DNA of 64,000 nt, from contig NZ_OBMU01000001.1 of the NCBI RefSeq assembly GCF_900218065.1, positions 1,677,335-1,741,334 on the forward strand. Reading direction: 5' to 3'. The notes under the pieces are model-generated. The model had not been told where the DNA came from and ran no database searches. It was given only the letters and a program-made list of their open reading frames with translations. The first letter of the stretch is position 1; each line of letters begins with the position of its first letter. Made by a program: the position numbers and the translations under genes. Positions 36,518 through 45,238 of this stretch are shown here, piece by piece. The stretch is from Novosphingobium sp. Chol11. GTDB taxonomy: Bacteria; Pseudomonadota; Alphaproteobacteria; Sphingomonadales; Sphingomonadaceae.

Positions 36518-37957
36518 ATGATAGGACAAGAGATCATCGGCAGGTTCGCAGCGCTGCTGGGGCCCAAGGGCGTCATAACCGATCCGGAGGATATCGCGCC
36601 GTGGCTGACGGACTGGCGCGGCCGGTTTCATGGCGCCGCAGCGGCCATCCTCCAGCCCTCCAGCACGCAGGAAGTCGCCGCGATCGTCTCACTTGCTGCC
36701 GAACTCCGCGTGCCGTTGGTGCCTCAAGGAGGAAACACGTCGATGGTCGGGGGGGCGACTCCACCACAAGACGGGTCAGCGCTGATTCTCTCGCTGCGCC
36801 GGATGAACCGCATCCGATCGCTATCGCCGGACGACAACCTCGCCATATGTGAGGCGGGCGTCATCCTCTCGACCCTGCATGATGCCGCCGAGGAAGCAGG
36901 ACGCCGCTTCCCTCTCAGCTTAGGCGCGAAAGGTTCAGCAACCATCGGCGGCCTCATCTCGACCAATGCGGGGGGCACCCAAGTTCTGCGCCATGGCACG
37001 GTGCGCGCCCTGGTGGAAGGGCTGGAGGCAGTGCTCCCGGACGGAAGCATCTTGAACGGCCTGGAAGCGCTCAAGAAGGACAATCGGGGCTATGACCTCA
37101 AGCAATTGCTGGTCGGCGCCGAAGGGACGCTCGGCATCATCACCGCCGCCTCGCTCCGGCTCGTCCCCGCGATCGCTGCCCGCGCGGTTGCATGGGTGGG
37201 CGTCGCCTCACCGGCCGACGCCCTCGCCCTCCTCCGCCTCACCGAAGCGCGGCTGGGTGACAGTGTCGAAGGTTTTGAGATCATCGCCGACGATGGTCTT
37301 GGCCATGTCCTCTCCCACATTCCCGGCACCCGCTGCCCGATCGAAACCCGCACGCCCTGGCACGTCCTGATCGAAGTCGATCATGCCGACCTGTCGCCAC
37401 CCTCCCCCGAAGAGCGCATGGAAGCAGCCCTGGCCGAAGCTCTGGCCCAGGGCATCGCGACCGATGCCGCGATCGCCGCCAATGAAGCGCAGGCCGCTAC
37501 ATTCTGGCGCCTGCGCGAATCGCTCTCCGAAGCCGAACGCGCACAGGGCCCGGCGCTGCAATTCGACATCAGCGTTCCCGTCGCGCGCATGCCTGCTTTC
37601 ATGATCGACACGGCTGCCGCTGCGGAACGAACATTCCCGGGCACCACCGCCTCCTCCTTCGGCCATCTGGGCGACGGGAATGTCCATTTCCATGTCCGTG
37701 CTCCAAAGGGCACGACAGACGGTCCAGCCTGGATCGCTGCGGACGGAAAAGCGATCAACGCCTTCGTCCATGATGCGGTCGCCGCCGCAGGCGGCTCCAT
37801 CTCGGCGGAACATGGCATCGGCCAGATGAAGCGGGCGGAACTCGGCCGCCTCGCCAGCCCCGCGCGGCTGCATGCCTTGCGCGCGATTAAGGCCGCCTTT
37901 GACCCGCTCGGCCTCATGAACCCCGACAAGCTGATCCCGCGCCCAGAAGAGGGCTGA
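36518..37957 (+). CDS. FAD-binding oxidoreductase (D-2-hydroxyglutarate/D-lactate dehydrogenase-like)
   Basis: A 479-residue flavoprotein of the VAO/PCMH family. The FAD region is VPLVPQGGNTSMVGGATP, then LGAKGSATIGGLISTNAGGT. The C-terminal FAD-linked oxidase domain ends FGHLGDGNVHFHVRAP and AEHGIGQMKR, which carry metal- and substrate-binding histidines of the D2HGDH/GlcD group. It oxidises a D-2-hydroxyacid and passes electrons to an acceptor. The exact substrate is not defined. No partner flavoprotein gene is next to it. Confidence 0.9.
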   Translation: MIGQEIIGRFAALLGPKGVITDPEDIAPWLTDWRGRFHGAAAAILQPSSTQEVAAIVSLAAELRVPLVPQGGNTSMVGGATPPQDGSALILSLRRMNRIRSLSPDDNLAICEAGVILSTLHDAAEEAGRRFPLSLGAKGSATIGGLISTNAGGTQVLRHGTVRALVEGLEAVLPDGSILNGLEALKKDNRGYDLKQLLVGAEGTLGIITAASLRLVPAIAARAVAWVGVASPADALALLRLTEARLGDSVEGFEIIADDGLGHVLSHIPGTRCPIETRTPWHVLIEVDHADLSPPSPEERMEAALAEALAQGIATDAAIAANEAQAATFWRLRESLSEAERAQGPALQFDISVPVARMPAFMIDTAAAAERTFPGTTASSFGHLGDGNVHFHVRAPKGTTDGPAWIAADGKAINAFVHDAVAAAGGSISAEHGIGQMKRAELGRLASPARLHALRAIKAAFDPLGLMNPDKLIPRPEEG

Positions 37958-38074
37958 ACGCCGCGGGCAAGACAAAGCAATTGCCTCCCATCGCCAAGGT
38001 CTTTATCGCCCTCTCCCAGTTTTTGGGAAAGGTGGCGCTTCCGCACGCGCTGCTTCGATAGAATGGAACAGATC

Positions 38075-38863
38075 ATGGCTAGCGCGCCCGCCAATAACCT
38101 CCCTGTTTTCTACAACGACCTGCTGCCGCTCAGCAGCGTTGATCATGCAAGCTATCGCAGCCGGTCGGTGGAATCCGCTCCCTTCCTGACGAAGCAGCAT
38201 GCCGTGCCGCTGACCGTCGACGAATTCGTCGCGGCCCAGCGTTACGTGCCGATCATTTTTTCGGCGAGCGACGAAGCGGTGCCGCTGGCGCTGATGGGCC
38301 TTAACGAGGGCATCAACACCTTCCTGGACGATGAAGGCAAGCTGCGCGGCCCCGCCTATGTTCCTGCCTATGTCCGCCGCTATCCCTGGATGCTGGCGAA
38401 GCTGCGCCCGGACACCGACGAACTGTCGCTCTGCTTCGACCCCACCAGCGAAGCGATCGGCGAGTTCGAAGAGGGCCAGCCGCTGTTCGAAGATGGCAAG
38501 CCGAGCGAACTCACACAGGGCGTGCTCAAATTCTGCGAGGATTTCGAACAGGCGGCCGCGCGCACGGGCCAGTTCATGAAGGACCTCAAGGAACTCGACC
38601 TGCTGATGGACGGCGAAGTCGCCATCCAGGTGCCCGGTAACGATCAACCCTTCGTCTATCGCGGTTTCCGCATGGTGAATGAGGAAAAGCTGCGCGACAT
38701 GCGTGGCGATCAGCTGCGCAAGATCAGCCAGAACGGCATGCTTCCCCTCATCTACGCCCATCTCTTTTCACTCCAGCTGATCCGGGAAGTGTTCGAGTCG
38801 CAAGTTGCACAGGGCAAAGGACCGATTTCCATCCCGCAAGCGCCTCAGCCCGCCGAAGCCTGA
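38075..38863 (+). CDS. SapC family protein
   Basis: A 262-residue protein starting MASAPANNLPVFYNDLLPLS. The N-terminal part has the SapC family pattern HAVPLTVDEFVAAQRYVPII, and a C-terminal segment resembles the family (VYRGFRMVNEEKLRDMRGDQ). SapC proteins were named from an S-layer-associated operon, but their biochemical role is unknown. It ends shortly before the sRNA candidate. No signal peptide is evident. Confidence 0.88.
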   Translation: MASAPANNLPVFYNDLLPLSSVDHASYRSRSVESAPFLTKQHAVPLTVDEFVAAQRYVPIIFSASDEAVPLALMGLNEGINTFLDDEGKLRGPAYVPAYVRRYPWMLAKLRPDTDELSLCFDPTSEAIGEFEEGQPLFEDGKPSELTQGVLKFCEDFEQAAARTGQFMKDLKELDLLMDGEVAIQVPGNDQPFVYRGFRMVNEEKLRDMRGDQLRKISQNGMLPLIYAHLFSLQLIREVFESQVAQGKGPISIPQAPQPAEA

Positions 38864-38917
38864 AGAAGAAAAGCAACCTGGATCAAGCATGTTAAGGAAA
38901 AGCTTTTCGCTCGCCTC

Positions 38918-38946
38918 TTGAAAGTGAGCGGGGCCTTCTTTATCTT
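38918..38946 (+). promoter_or_regulatory. Predicted promoter of the sRNA candidate
   Basis: TTGAAA (38918-38923), exactly 17 bases, then TATCTT (38941-38946). The expected start of transcription is about 38951-38953, exactly at the first hairpin. This match between promoter and structure supports a real transcript. Confidence 0.65.
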
Positions 38947-38950
38947 TCGA

Positions 38951-39064
38951 ACATACGGCGCACCTGCCCCCCCTTTCGGGTGTGTCGTATGGGCGCCTCC
39001 CCCTTTTGGAGGCGTCTCCTCCCTGAACCTTGGCCACCCCATGTTTTACATGGGGTGGTTTTTT
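38951..39064 (+). ncRNA. Structured small RNA candidate, suhB/MmgR-like
   Basis: A predicted transcript of about 114 nt. Hairpin 1 (38952-38991) has a 13-bp stem CATACG... with a C-rich loop containing CCCCCCC. Hairpin 2 (38992-39016) has a 9-bp stem with a CCCTTTT loop. Hairpin 3 is an intrinsic terminator (39034-39064: CCACCCCATGT stem and TTTTTT). A single-stranded TCTCCTCCCTGAAC lies between hairpins 2 and 3. An anti-Shine-Dalgarno-like CUCCUCCC is a feature of suhB/MmgR-type sRNAs of Alphaproteobacteria as I recall them; the family name is tentative. It lies between sapC and tRNA-Glu. Confidence 0.6.
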
Positions 39065-39110
39065 ATGGGTCGAAGGACAATGACGAAAGGTCGGGCGAAA
39101 GCGGTTTCGC

Positions 39111-39140
39111 TTGACGGGAAGCCCCTTCTCCCCCTAAACG
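39111..39140 (+). promoter_or_regulatory. Predicted tRNA-Glu promoter
   Basis: TTGACG (39111-39116), 17-18 bases, then TAAACG (39135-39140, spacing 18). This TTGAC/TAAAC pattern matches housekeeping promoters; the expected start is about 39146, 24 bases before the tRNA. Confidence 0.6.
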
Positions 39141-39169
39141 CCACCGCCTGCCAGCCGCCATGCGGCCAC

Positions 39170-39244
39170 GGCCCCTTCGTCTAGCGGTCAGGACGCGGCC
39201 CTCTCACGGCTGAAACACGGGTTCGATTCCCGTAGGGGTCACCA
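39170..39244 (+). tRNA. tRNA-Glu (anticodon CTC)
   Basis: A full cloverleaf. The acceptor strands GGCCCCT and AGGGGTC pair with one G-U. The anticodon arm is CGGCC-CTCTCAC-GGCTG with anticodon CTC in its loop, the T arm is ACGGGTTCGATTCCCGT, and the 3' CCA is encoded. It lies just downstream of the sRNA candidate. Confidence 0.96.
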
Positions 39245-39429
39245 CCTCCTTCCCACCGGAAATTTGCCAGCCTCAGCCGCTCACCTGCAAATGGCCGCCT
39301 AGATTTAGCCATCGGCCTGGCGAACGCGCATTTATATGTGTTTTCTGAAGCCTGCGCATCTTTGTCGCGCTTGGATCGAACAAACTGGCGTCTCTGTCGT
39401 TTCACACCTGTCGAAACTGGAGACCAACC

Positions 39430-39720
39430 ATGCGTAACACAATTTTATTGATCGCCGGACTGGCAGCCGCAGCCAGCGTGGGCGGCTGCTCGCGTGAAAC
39501 GACGCGCGATGGCTTGCGCGGCGCGGGCATCGGTGCGGTTGGCGGCGCAGTGGCGGGCGCGATCGTGCCTGGCCTTGGCGTTGCCGAAGGTGCAGCCATC
39601 GGCGCAGCAGGTGGTGCTGTCGTAGGCGCAGCGACTTCGGATGGCGATCGCCGGTGGGAACGCGATCGTCGCGGCCGGGAATATTATATCGATCGCAACG
39701 GCCGCCGCGTCTACCGCTAA
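39430..39720 (+). CDS. Small glycine-zipper lipoprotein
   Basis: A 96-residue protein with a signal peptide and lipobox (VGGC near residue 20). A glycine-zipper stretch follows, GAGIGAVGGAVAGAIVPGLG and GAAIGAAGGAVVGAAT, then a charged RRGREYYIDRNGRRVYR end. It resembles YMGG-like/17-kDa glycine-zipper outer-membrane proteins that influence envelope stability. The role here is unknown. It lies 40 bases upstream of the TonB-like gene on the same strand and may form an operon with it. Confidence 0.8.
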   Translation: MRNTILLIAGLAAAASVGGCSRETTRDGLRGAGIGAVGGAVAGAIVPGLGVAEGAAIGAAGGAVVGAATSDGDRRWERDRRGREYYIDRNGRRVYR

Positions 39721-39760
39721 GCTGTGAGGCTGCCGCGCAACATGCGCGGCGACAGGTAAC

Positions 39761-40510
39761 ATGGCCACAACTCAGGCGCAGCGATGGCAGGGTCGGGACA
39801 GGATCGTCCCTGCTGTCGCGGCGCTGTTGGTCAATGCCCTTATTGGCTATGCCCTGATCATCGGCCTCCGCGGACCGTCATTATGGCGCGCCGCGGTTCA
39901 TCGTTCGCCACTCGCGCTGTTCGACCTGCAACCTTCCATGCCTGAACGTCCAGAACCTCCGCGCGAGGCTAAGCGCGAGGGCGGAAGCCCCTCCGCTTCC
40001 CCGGCAGCTCCCATGCAAAAGCAACCAGCGCCGCCGGAACCCGCTGCCATCACTGCGCCCAAGCCAATCATCGTAACGCCTCAACCCGCTCTATCTGCCG
40101 CCCCGTCATCGTCTATGACAAGCGGCGCAGGCAGCGCAGGCGGCGGCAATGGCTTTGGCATGGGCCAGGCAAGCGGAACCGGCGGCACCGGAACCGGTTC
40201 GGGCTCCGGCGAGGGAGACGGCGAAGGCGCCTTTTCGAGAGCCCGCCAGACCGGCGGCCGCTTCCGCAATTCGGATTTCCCCGACTCCCTGCGCGGCGTA
40301 GGCAGGGTGAAGATCGGCGTCCGCTACGCGATCGGTCCGTCCGGGCAAGTGGACAAGTGCGAGGTGATCGAAGGAAGCGGCTATCCCGAACTCGACGGGA
40401 TGACCTGCCGCATCATCATGGAACGCTACCGTTTCCGCCCCGCCCGCGACCCTGACGGCTATGCGGTGACGGAGGTGCGGGAGGAAGATTATCGCTGGCG
40501 GGTCCGCTGA
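39761..40510 (+). CDS. TonB-like energy transducer
   Basis: A 249-residue protein with an N-terminal membrane helix (IVPAVAALLVNALIGYALII, about residues 15-34), a Pro/Ala and Gly/Ser-rich linker (residues 65-155), and a C-terminal TonB_C-type domain (VKIGVRYAIGPSGQVDKCEV; YRFRPARDPDGY). TonB transfers proton-motive energy from ExbB/ExbD to outer-membrane receptors. exbB and exbD are not seen, and the receptor gene is about 14 kb away. It converges with gspO. Confidence 0.85.
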   Translation: MATTQAQRWQGRDRIVPAVAALLVNALIGYALIIGLRGPSLWRAAVHRSPLALFDLQPSMPERPEPPREAKREGGSPSASPAAPMQKQPAPPEPAAITAPKPIIVTPQPALSAAPSSSMTSGAGSAGGGNGFGMGQASGTGGTGTGSGSGEGDGEGAFSRARQTGGRFRNSDFPDSLRGVGRVKIGVRYAIGPSGQVDKCEVIEGSGYPELDGMTCRIIMERYRFRPARDPDGYAVTEVREEDYRWRVR

Positions 40511-40519
40511 GCACGTCCA

Positions 40520-41269
40520 TCAGCGGATCGACGCCAACACCCACCAGCCCGGCAGCGCAGCGACCGCAAGAAATGTCCCCAGCGGCACCCGCGTGGCAGC
40601 CGTTATCCTGCGCCCCCCGACCATGCCGGAAAGCACCACCAACAACCCAAGGCTCGCCGCCATGAGCAATATGAACGGCAGCGCCTGCCAACCGAACCAT
40701 CCGCCCAGCGCCCCCATCAGCTTTGCGTCGCCCAAACCCAGCCCGTCACGCCCCCGCGCCGCGCGATAGCTGACCGCCACAAGCAGCAGCACGGCATATC
40801 CCCCCGCTGCGCCTATCAGCCGGTCCACCAGCGTCACATCGGTCACCCACAGCCCCAGCGTCAGGCCAAGAAAGGCGAGCGGCAAGGTCAGCGCATCGGG
40901 CAGCCAGAAGTGCCGCCAATCCAGCACAGCGAGCGTCAGCAGCAGCCATCCGAACAAAGCCCAACCCGCGCCCGCCAGCCCCGGCGCCGCCCCGCACGCC
41001 AGCGCTCCGATAACCGCGCAGCCCGCCTCCATCCACCCATGCAGCGGATCGATCTTCGCGCCACATGTTCGGCATCGTCCCCGCAAAGCCAGGGCGCTGA
41101 TCACCGGCACCAGGTCGATTGCGCCCAGCACCCGCCCACACCCGTCGCAGGCCGACCGTCCACCTGCGACGCCTCGCCCTTCCGGCCAGCGCAGCACCAG
41201 CGTCCCCAAAAAGCTGCCTGCGATCGCGCCCGCGGCCGCGCCCAGCACCGCCCACAGCGGATCGATCAC
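40520..41269 (-). CDS. gspO: T2SS prepilin peptidase/N-methyltransferase
   Basis: A 249-residue A24 leader peptidase that cuts and methylates GspG-K pseudopilins. The zinc-binding tetracysteine (CDGCGR...CRTCGAK) lies near residues 42-74. Catalytic aspartates are in LDWRHFWLPDALTLPLAF and GLGLGDAKLMGALGG. The GTG start at 41269 overlaps the gspN stop (GTGA) and is preceded by GAAGGGA. It is the last gene of the gsp operon. Confidence 0.92.
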   Translation of the reverse strand: MIDPLWAVLGAAAGAIAGSFLGTLVLRWPEGRGVAGGRSACDGCGRVLGAIDLVPVISALALRGRCRTCGAKIDPLHGWMEAGCAVIGALACGAAPGLAGAGWALFGWLLLTLAVLDWRHFWLPDALTLPLAFLGLTLGLWVTDVTLVDRLIGAAGGYAVLLLVAVSYRAARGRDGLGLGDAKLMGALGGWFGWQALPFILLMAASLGLLVVLSGMVGGRRITAATRVPLGTFLAVAALPGWWVLASIR

Positions 41270-41988
41270 AGCGTCCCTTCGACCGTCAAAACCCGCGCGC
41301 CGCCTGTCCCGGCAAAGCCAGCCTTCGCCAGCGCATCGCCAAGCGCCGCGTCTGCCGTCTCCACCCGCATTTCGGCGACATAGCGGCCGGACCGCCATAT
41401 CCGCAGGTTGATCTTCTCCAGCCCCGATTGGCTCACCAGCGGCAACAGCAACGCCTTACCATCGCAGCTCGCCACGCCTGACAGCCCTTGCGTCAGGTTG
41501 AGGCCCGGAAACTGCCCCGCCATCTGCGCCCGCACCCGACCCTCGGCATGACCGCAGCGGTCGCCGGTAAAATAAGCCGTCACATCCTCCATCGCCAAAC
41601 TCGCGATCGGCAACGGCGCGAAGCTTCGGCCGAGCGGCACCGTCCCCGTCACATCATCGATGCCCACGCGACCGAACCCCACCGTCAGCGCACCGCCCAA
41701 GTCATCCGCCGCGCCCTGCCGCCGCCAAATATCGAATCGCGCCCGTCCCATCAGCAACTGCACCGGCGACAAGGCGGCGTTGACCGTTCCGACCGGCATC
41801 GTGCCAAGCATAAGCTGGTCCATCCGCCCGCTCCAAAGCGTACCCCGCACCTCCCGTGCGGCGACGCCCAGCCGCTCAAGGCCGGATAGCCCCAGCGCGA
41901 TCCGCATCGGCATGAACAGGATCAGCCCAAGGACGAACAGCAGCACGATCCCAATCCGCGTCCGCCGCGACCAGCCGAGCCGCGTCAT
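41266..41988 (-). CDS. gspN: Type II secretion system protein N
   Basis: A 240-residue bitopic protein with one N-terminal helix (IGIVLLFVLGLILFMPMRIAL, about residues 12-32) and a periplasmic domain with AsmA-like beta structure. GspN is an accessory T2SS protein not found in all systems. It overlaps gspM by 4 bases and gspO by 4. Confidence 0.85.
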   Translation of the reverse strand: MTRLGWSRRTRIGIVLLFVLGLILFMPMRIALGLSGLERLGVAAREVRGTLWSGRMDQLMLGTMPVGTVNAALSPVQLLMGRARFDIWRRQGAADDLGGALTVGFGRVGIDDVTGTVPLGRSFAPLPIASLAMEDVTAYFTGDRCGHAEGRVRAQMAGQFPGLNLTQGLSGVASCDGKALLLPLVSQSGLEKINLRIWRSGRYVAEMRVETADAALGDALAKAGFAGTGGARVLTVEGTL

Positions 41989-42473
41989 TGCCCCGCCCCC
42001 CGCACGAGCACCGCCTGCACCGAAACGCTGCCCGCTGTCGGCGAAGGCCGCGCGCTCATCGTCTCCACCCGCACACCCTGCGCCTCCAGCGCCGCCAGCC
42101 AGGAAAACAGCGCCACCGGCCGCACCGACGCCATCGCAATCTCGATGCGCGCGCCGCCCTGCGCGTCAGCCCGTTCCAGCGTCAACCCCGCCTCGCCCGC
42201 GCTCTGGCTCACCAGTTGATCGATCGCCACCATGGCAGAAGCACCCGCCACCCCGCGCGGCAGCGTCTTGAGCAGCTTGACCTTCGCCCGCATCGCCGCA
42301 TTGCGGTCGGTCGCCTCGATCAGCGCCTCACGCGCCGACCGCTGCGCCGCCGCCAGCGGGTACAGCACGCCCAGCCACAGCACCACCACCGCCAGCAGCG
42401 CGAACATCACGCCCAGCATCCATTGCTCGCGCGGCGATCGTTCGCCCCACATGGTCTTCACCGCGTCCATCAT
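41985..42473 (-). CDS. gspM: Type II secretion system protein M
   Basis: A 162-residue inner-membrane protein with the N-terminal helix WMLGVMFALLAVVVLWLGVL and a periplasmic ferredoxin-like domain. It stabilises GspL and GspE in the inner-membrane platform. Low sequence conservation is normal for this subunit; the assignment leans on gene order and length. It overlaps gspL and gspN. Confidence 0.85.
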   Translation of the reverse strand: MMDAVKTMWGERSPREQWMLGVMFALLAVVVLWLGVLYPLAAAQRSAREALIEATDRNAAMRAKVKLLKTLPRGVAGASAMVAIDQLVSQSAGEAGLTLERADAQGGARIEIAMASVRPVALFSWLAALEAQGVRVETMSARPSPTAGSVSVQAVLVRGAGQ

Positions 42474-43579
42474 GATCGCACCGTTATGTCAGCGAGCGCC
42501 CGCCCGCCCGGGTCCTGCGAAGGCGTCGCCGTGATGGTGAAGCCCGCGCCTTGCAACGCCAGCAGCACCGCGTTGATCTCCTCCACCTTGGCCGCCGCCA
42601 GCGTCGCACGGATCATCCCGTCCGGATCACGCGACAGCGCCGTCATCGACACGCCGGGCGCCTCCTGCAGTGCGTTCAGCAATCCCGCCACCGGCGCGGT
42701 AAAGGCATAGGCCCCCGCCCCGCGCGCCGCCAGCTGCCGCTCGATCTCCGCCTCGGCCTGGGCCAGGTCGCCCGCGCCCGGCACCACCTGCCGCGCCAGC
42801 GCCAGGCTTTCCGCATCCAGTCCGCGCGCCGCCACATGCTGCCGCACCAGCACCGTCAGCGAAATAAGCAGGCTGACGAGCAGGATCAGCCCGCTCCACA
42901 GCACAATTCGCCGAAGCACGGCCTTGTCCGCGACCCGCCGCACCCGCTTGGCAAAGTCGCCCTGCCGCAGGTCGAGCGGCGGCCGCTTCAGCGCGTCGAC
43001 CGCCCGCGCCTCCACCACATCGACGGGCACATCCTCGATCGGCGCGCCAGCCGCCAATATAGGCGCCAGGTCGCCACCAAATGCGATGCCCCTTCCCCTC
43101 AGCATCACCTCGCCGCCAAGCGAACCGCGCGCAAAGCCCTCGTCCGGCTCCGGCAGAAGCAGCGGCGCAGGCACGATGATGTCGGGGTCCAGCCCGTGAT
43201 GCTGCGCCCAGAGCAGCCAATGCTGCATGTCGCTGCGCGCCGCGACCGCAACGACATGCGGCCGGGCCGGGTCATCATTCTCATCGGCCGCCGCGAAAAG
43301 CTGATCGGCAGGCACGATCCCGCCCGCCAGCGCCGCCAGTCGCGCCGCCGCCCGACCCTGCCGGGGTGCGAGCTCGGGATATTCGGCCCAATGCAAAGTC
43401 ACCATCGCAGCAGGCGGCACCAACATCACCACCGCGTCGGCAGGCAAGGCCGTAAGGCCGCATGCCGCCAACCAATTCGCCCCCTCGCCACGTTGCGTCA
43501 CCGCACCATCGACGACCCGCATCCACAGCGGCTCGCCGTCTTCAGGCAGCGCGACGATCAATCCCTCCCCCACGCTCAT
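42470..43579 (-). CDS. gspL: Type II secretion system protein L
   Basis: A 369-residue protein with a cytoplasmic actin-like half, a central membrane helix (VLRRIVLWSGLILLVSLLISL, about residues 222-242) and a periplasmic ferredoxin-like domain. GspL recruits the GspE ATPase to the inner membrane. The overlap with gspK is an ATGA junction. Confidence 0.9.
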   Translation of the reverse strand: MSVGEGLIVALPEDGEPLWMRVVDGAVTQRGEGANWLAACGLTALPADAVVMLVPPAAMVTLHWAEYPELAPRQGRAAARLAALAGGIVPADQLFAAADENDDPARPHVVAVAARSDMQHWLLWAQHHGLDPDIIVPAPLLLPEPDEGFARGSLGGEVMLRGRGIAFGGDLAPILAAGAPIEDVPVDVVEARAVDALKRPPLDLRQGDFAKRVRRVADKAVLRRIVLWSGLILLVSLLISLTVLVRQHVAARGLDAESLALARQVVPGAGDLAQAEAEIERQLAARGAGAYAFTAPVAGLLNALQEAPGVSMTALSRDPDGMIRATLAAAKVEEINAVLLALQGAGFTITATPSQDPGGRALADITVRS

Positions 43580-44565
43580 GCGCCGGTTCCCCAGCTGCGG
43601 CGGATCAACCTGGCCGGGCTCTCCCGGGCATCGATCAGCGCCCGCTCAACCACTTGCGTACCCCCAACGTCCACCGTCACGTCCACCCCGAAAAATCCTG
43701 TGGTCAGCTTGACCTGATTGGCCGCTTCCTCGAGCGGATTGATGCCTTGGGCGGCGAGCGGCGCCCAGAACTGCACTGTGCTGCCATAGCCCTCGGCGGG
43801 CCGCTGCACCAAATATTGCCGCGCCTGGGCGACGCTCACCTGTCCTTGGAGCAGCATCGCGAACAGCACCGCCTGTCCCGGCAGCAGCGTATTGACGTTG
43901 ATCGGCGACAGATCCGATGTCGGCAATGCGCACACCCATGGCCGCGCCAGATCATGAATGGCGGGCGTTACGCCATGCACAGCCCGCAACTCGCTCGCAT
44001 CCACCATGAAGCGGTTGGCCGTGCGATAGGGCCGCGCCGCCTGCGCATAGACCTCATCTTCCGCACCGCCCGGCTGCGGCACGCTGTCGCTGTCGATCCA
44101 GTCCGCCAGCGATGCCGCCGCCACCTGCGCCTGTCGCGCATCGACGCCCAGCGCCTGCAACAATGCCTGGAACTGCGACACGCCGACCGGCCGGACCTTC
44201 AGATTGGACTCATTCTCGCCAGCCACCACGCTGTTGAGGTTGAAGCAATTGCCCGCGTCGCTCACTCGTGCACTCGCCGCTCCGCCCGGAACAGCAACCG
44301 GCTGCGGCGTCCCCATCCAATTCCCGGCCAGCGTCGTCTTGCCCGGACTGGCGGCGACCAGATCGCCGATCCGCAGCCGCGCCATCTCCACGCCCGCGTC
44401 GGCAAAGGCGCGCGCCTGATCCACCGCGCCGCCATTTCCCGTCATCCGCGTCGCAAGCGCCAGCCGCTCCAACGCCGTTGAAGCAACCACCGCCATCACC
44501 GCGACCAGCAGCAACACCGTCAGCAGCGCCGCGCCGCGCTCGCCTTTCTTCCCGGGATCAGGCAC
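43576..44565 (-). CDS. gspK: Type II secretion system minor pseudopilin K
   Basis: A 329-residue pseudopilin. The cleavage region KKGERGAALLTVLLLVAVMA has the Gly-Ala site typical of GspK in place of Gly-Phe-Thr-Leu. The large periplasmic domain with helical insert ends LTTGFFGVDVTVDVGG. GspK caps the pseudopilus with GspI and GspJ. It overlaps gspJ by 8 bases. Confidence 0.92.
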   Translation of the reverse strand: MPDPGKKGERGAALLTVLLLVAVMAVVASTALERLALATRMTGNGGAVDQARAFADAGVEMARLRIGDLVAASPGKTTLAGNWMGTPQPVAVPGGAASARVSDAGNCFNLNSVVAGENESNLKVRPVGVSQFQALLQALGVDARQAQVAAASLADWIDSDSVPQPGGAEDEVYAQAARPYRTANRFMVDASELRAVHGVTPAIHDLARPWVCALPTSDLSPINVNTLLPGQAVLFAMLLQGQVSVAQARQYLVQRPAEGYGSTVQFWAPLAAQGINPLEEAANQVKLTTGFFGVDVTVDVGGTQVVERALIDARESPARLIRRSWGTGA

Positions 44566-45238
44566 CGGCCATCTCCCCTGCCAGCTTCTCCGCAGGCCCG
44601 GGTCCCACCAGAAAACGCAGGGTAACGGGCGGCTCGCCGGTGCGCGTCACCGTCATTTCGACAGCGCGCGGCATCAGGTCGGGTTGCGTCGGGATCCACT
44701 CATTGCGCCACTCGCCCTGCCCATCGCGAAAGCGCAGGGCGACATCATCGACATGATCCAGCAGCGTGGCCGGATCATCCCCGGCCGCACCATCGACCTG
44801 CGCATAGGTGCGCCGTTCCAGCCGACCCTGCCGCACCCAATATTCGACCTTTTGCAGCGAAGGGCGCGGCAAATCGCCCAGATTATCCCATCCGCCCCGC
44901 ACGAACTGCATCACCGGCACGGCCTCGCCCTCGCGATGCGACCAGAATGCAGGGGCGAGGGTCCCTGCCTCCGTCCGGCTGATACGCGGCACCGCCTGCC
45001 CAAGATCGGCCGCGAGCGCTCCGCCTGCCCGCTGCACGGCGGCCATGTCATCCAGCCGCGCCTTCACCTGCGCCTGTGCCGACACGCTGTTGCCGAGCAG
45101 CAGCACGCCTGCCGCGGCCAGCATCGCGAAGATCATCAGCGCCACCAGCAACTCGATCAAGGTAAAGCCCGCCTGCGCCCGGCCTGAACGGAGAAGGCCG
45201 GTATTCGCCCCCGATTCCTGCTGATCCCGGCGCCTCAT
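44558..45238 (-). CDS. gspJ: Type II secretion system minor pseudopilin J
   Basis: A 226-residue pseudopilin with leader peptide MRRRDQQESGANTGLLRSGR and prepilin site AG^FTLIELLVALMIFAM (leader 24 residues). It belongs to the pseudopilus tip with GspI and GspK. The start at 45238 overlaps the gspI stop in a TGATG junction, which rejects an upstream in-frame start at 45355. Confidence 0.92.
   Translation of the reverse strand: MRRRDQQESGANTGLLRSGRAQAGFTLIELLVALMIFAMLAAAGVLLLGNSVSAQAQVKARLDDMAAVQRAGGALAADLGQAVPRISRTEAGTLAPAFWSHREGEAVPVMQFVRGGWDNLGDLPRPSLQKVEYWVRQGRLERRTYAQVDGAAGDDPATLLDHVDDVALRFRDGQGEWRNEWIPTQPDLMPRAVEMTVTRTGEPPVTLRFLVGPGPAEKLAGEMAGA

Noticed and set aside
39181..39405. 74-codon minus-strand frame
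   Set aside because: It overlaps the tRNA-Glu gene in antisense and is not coding.
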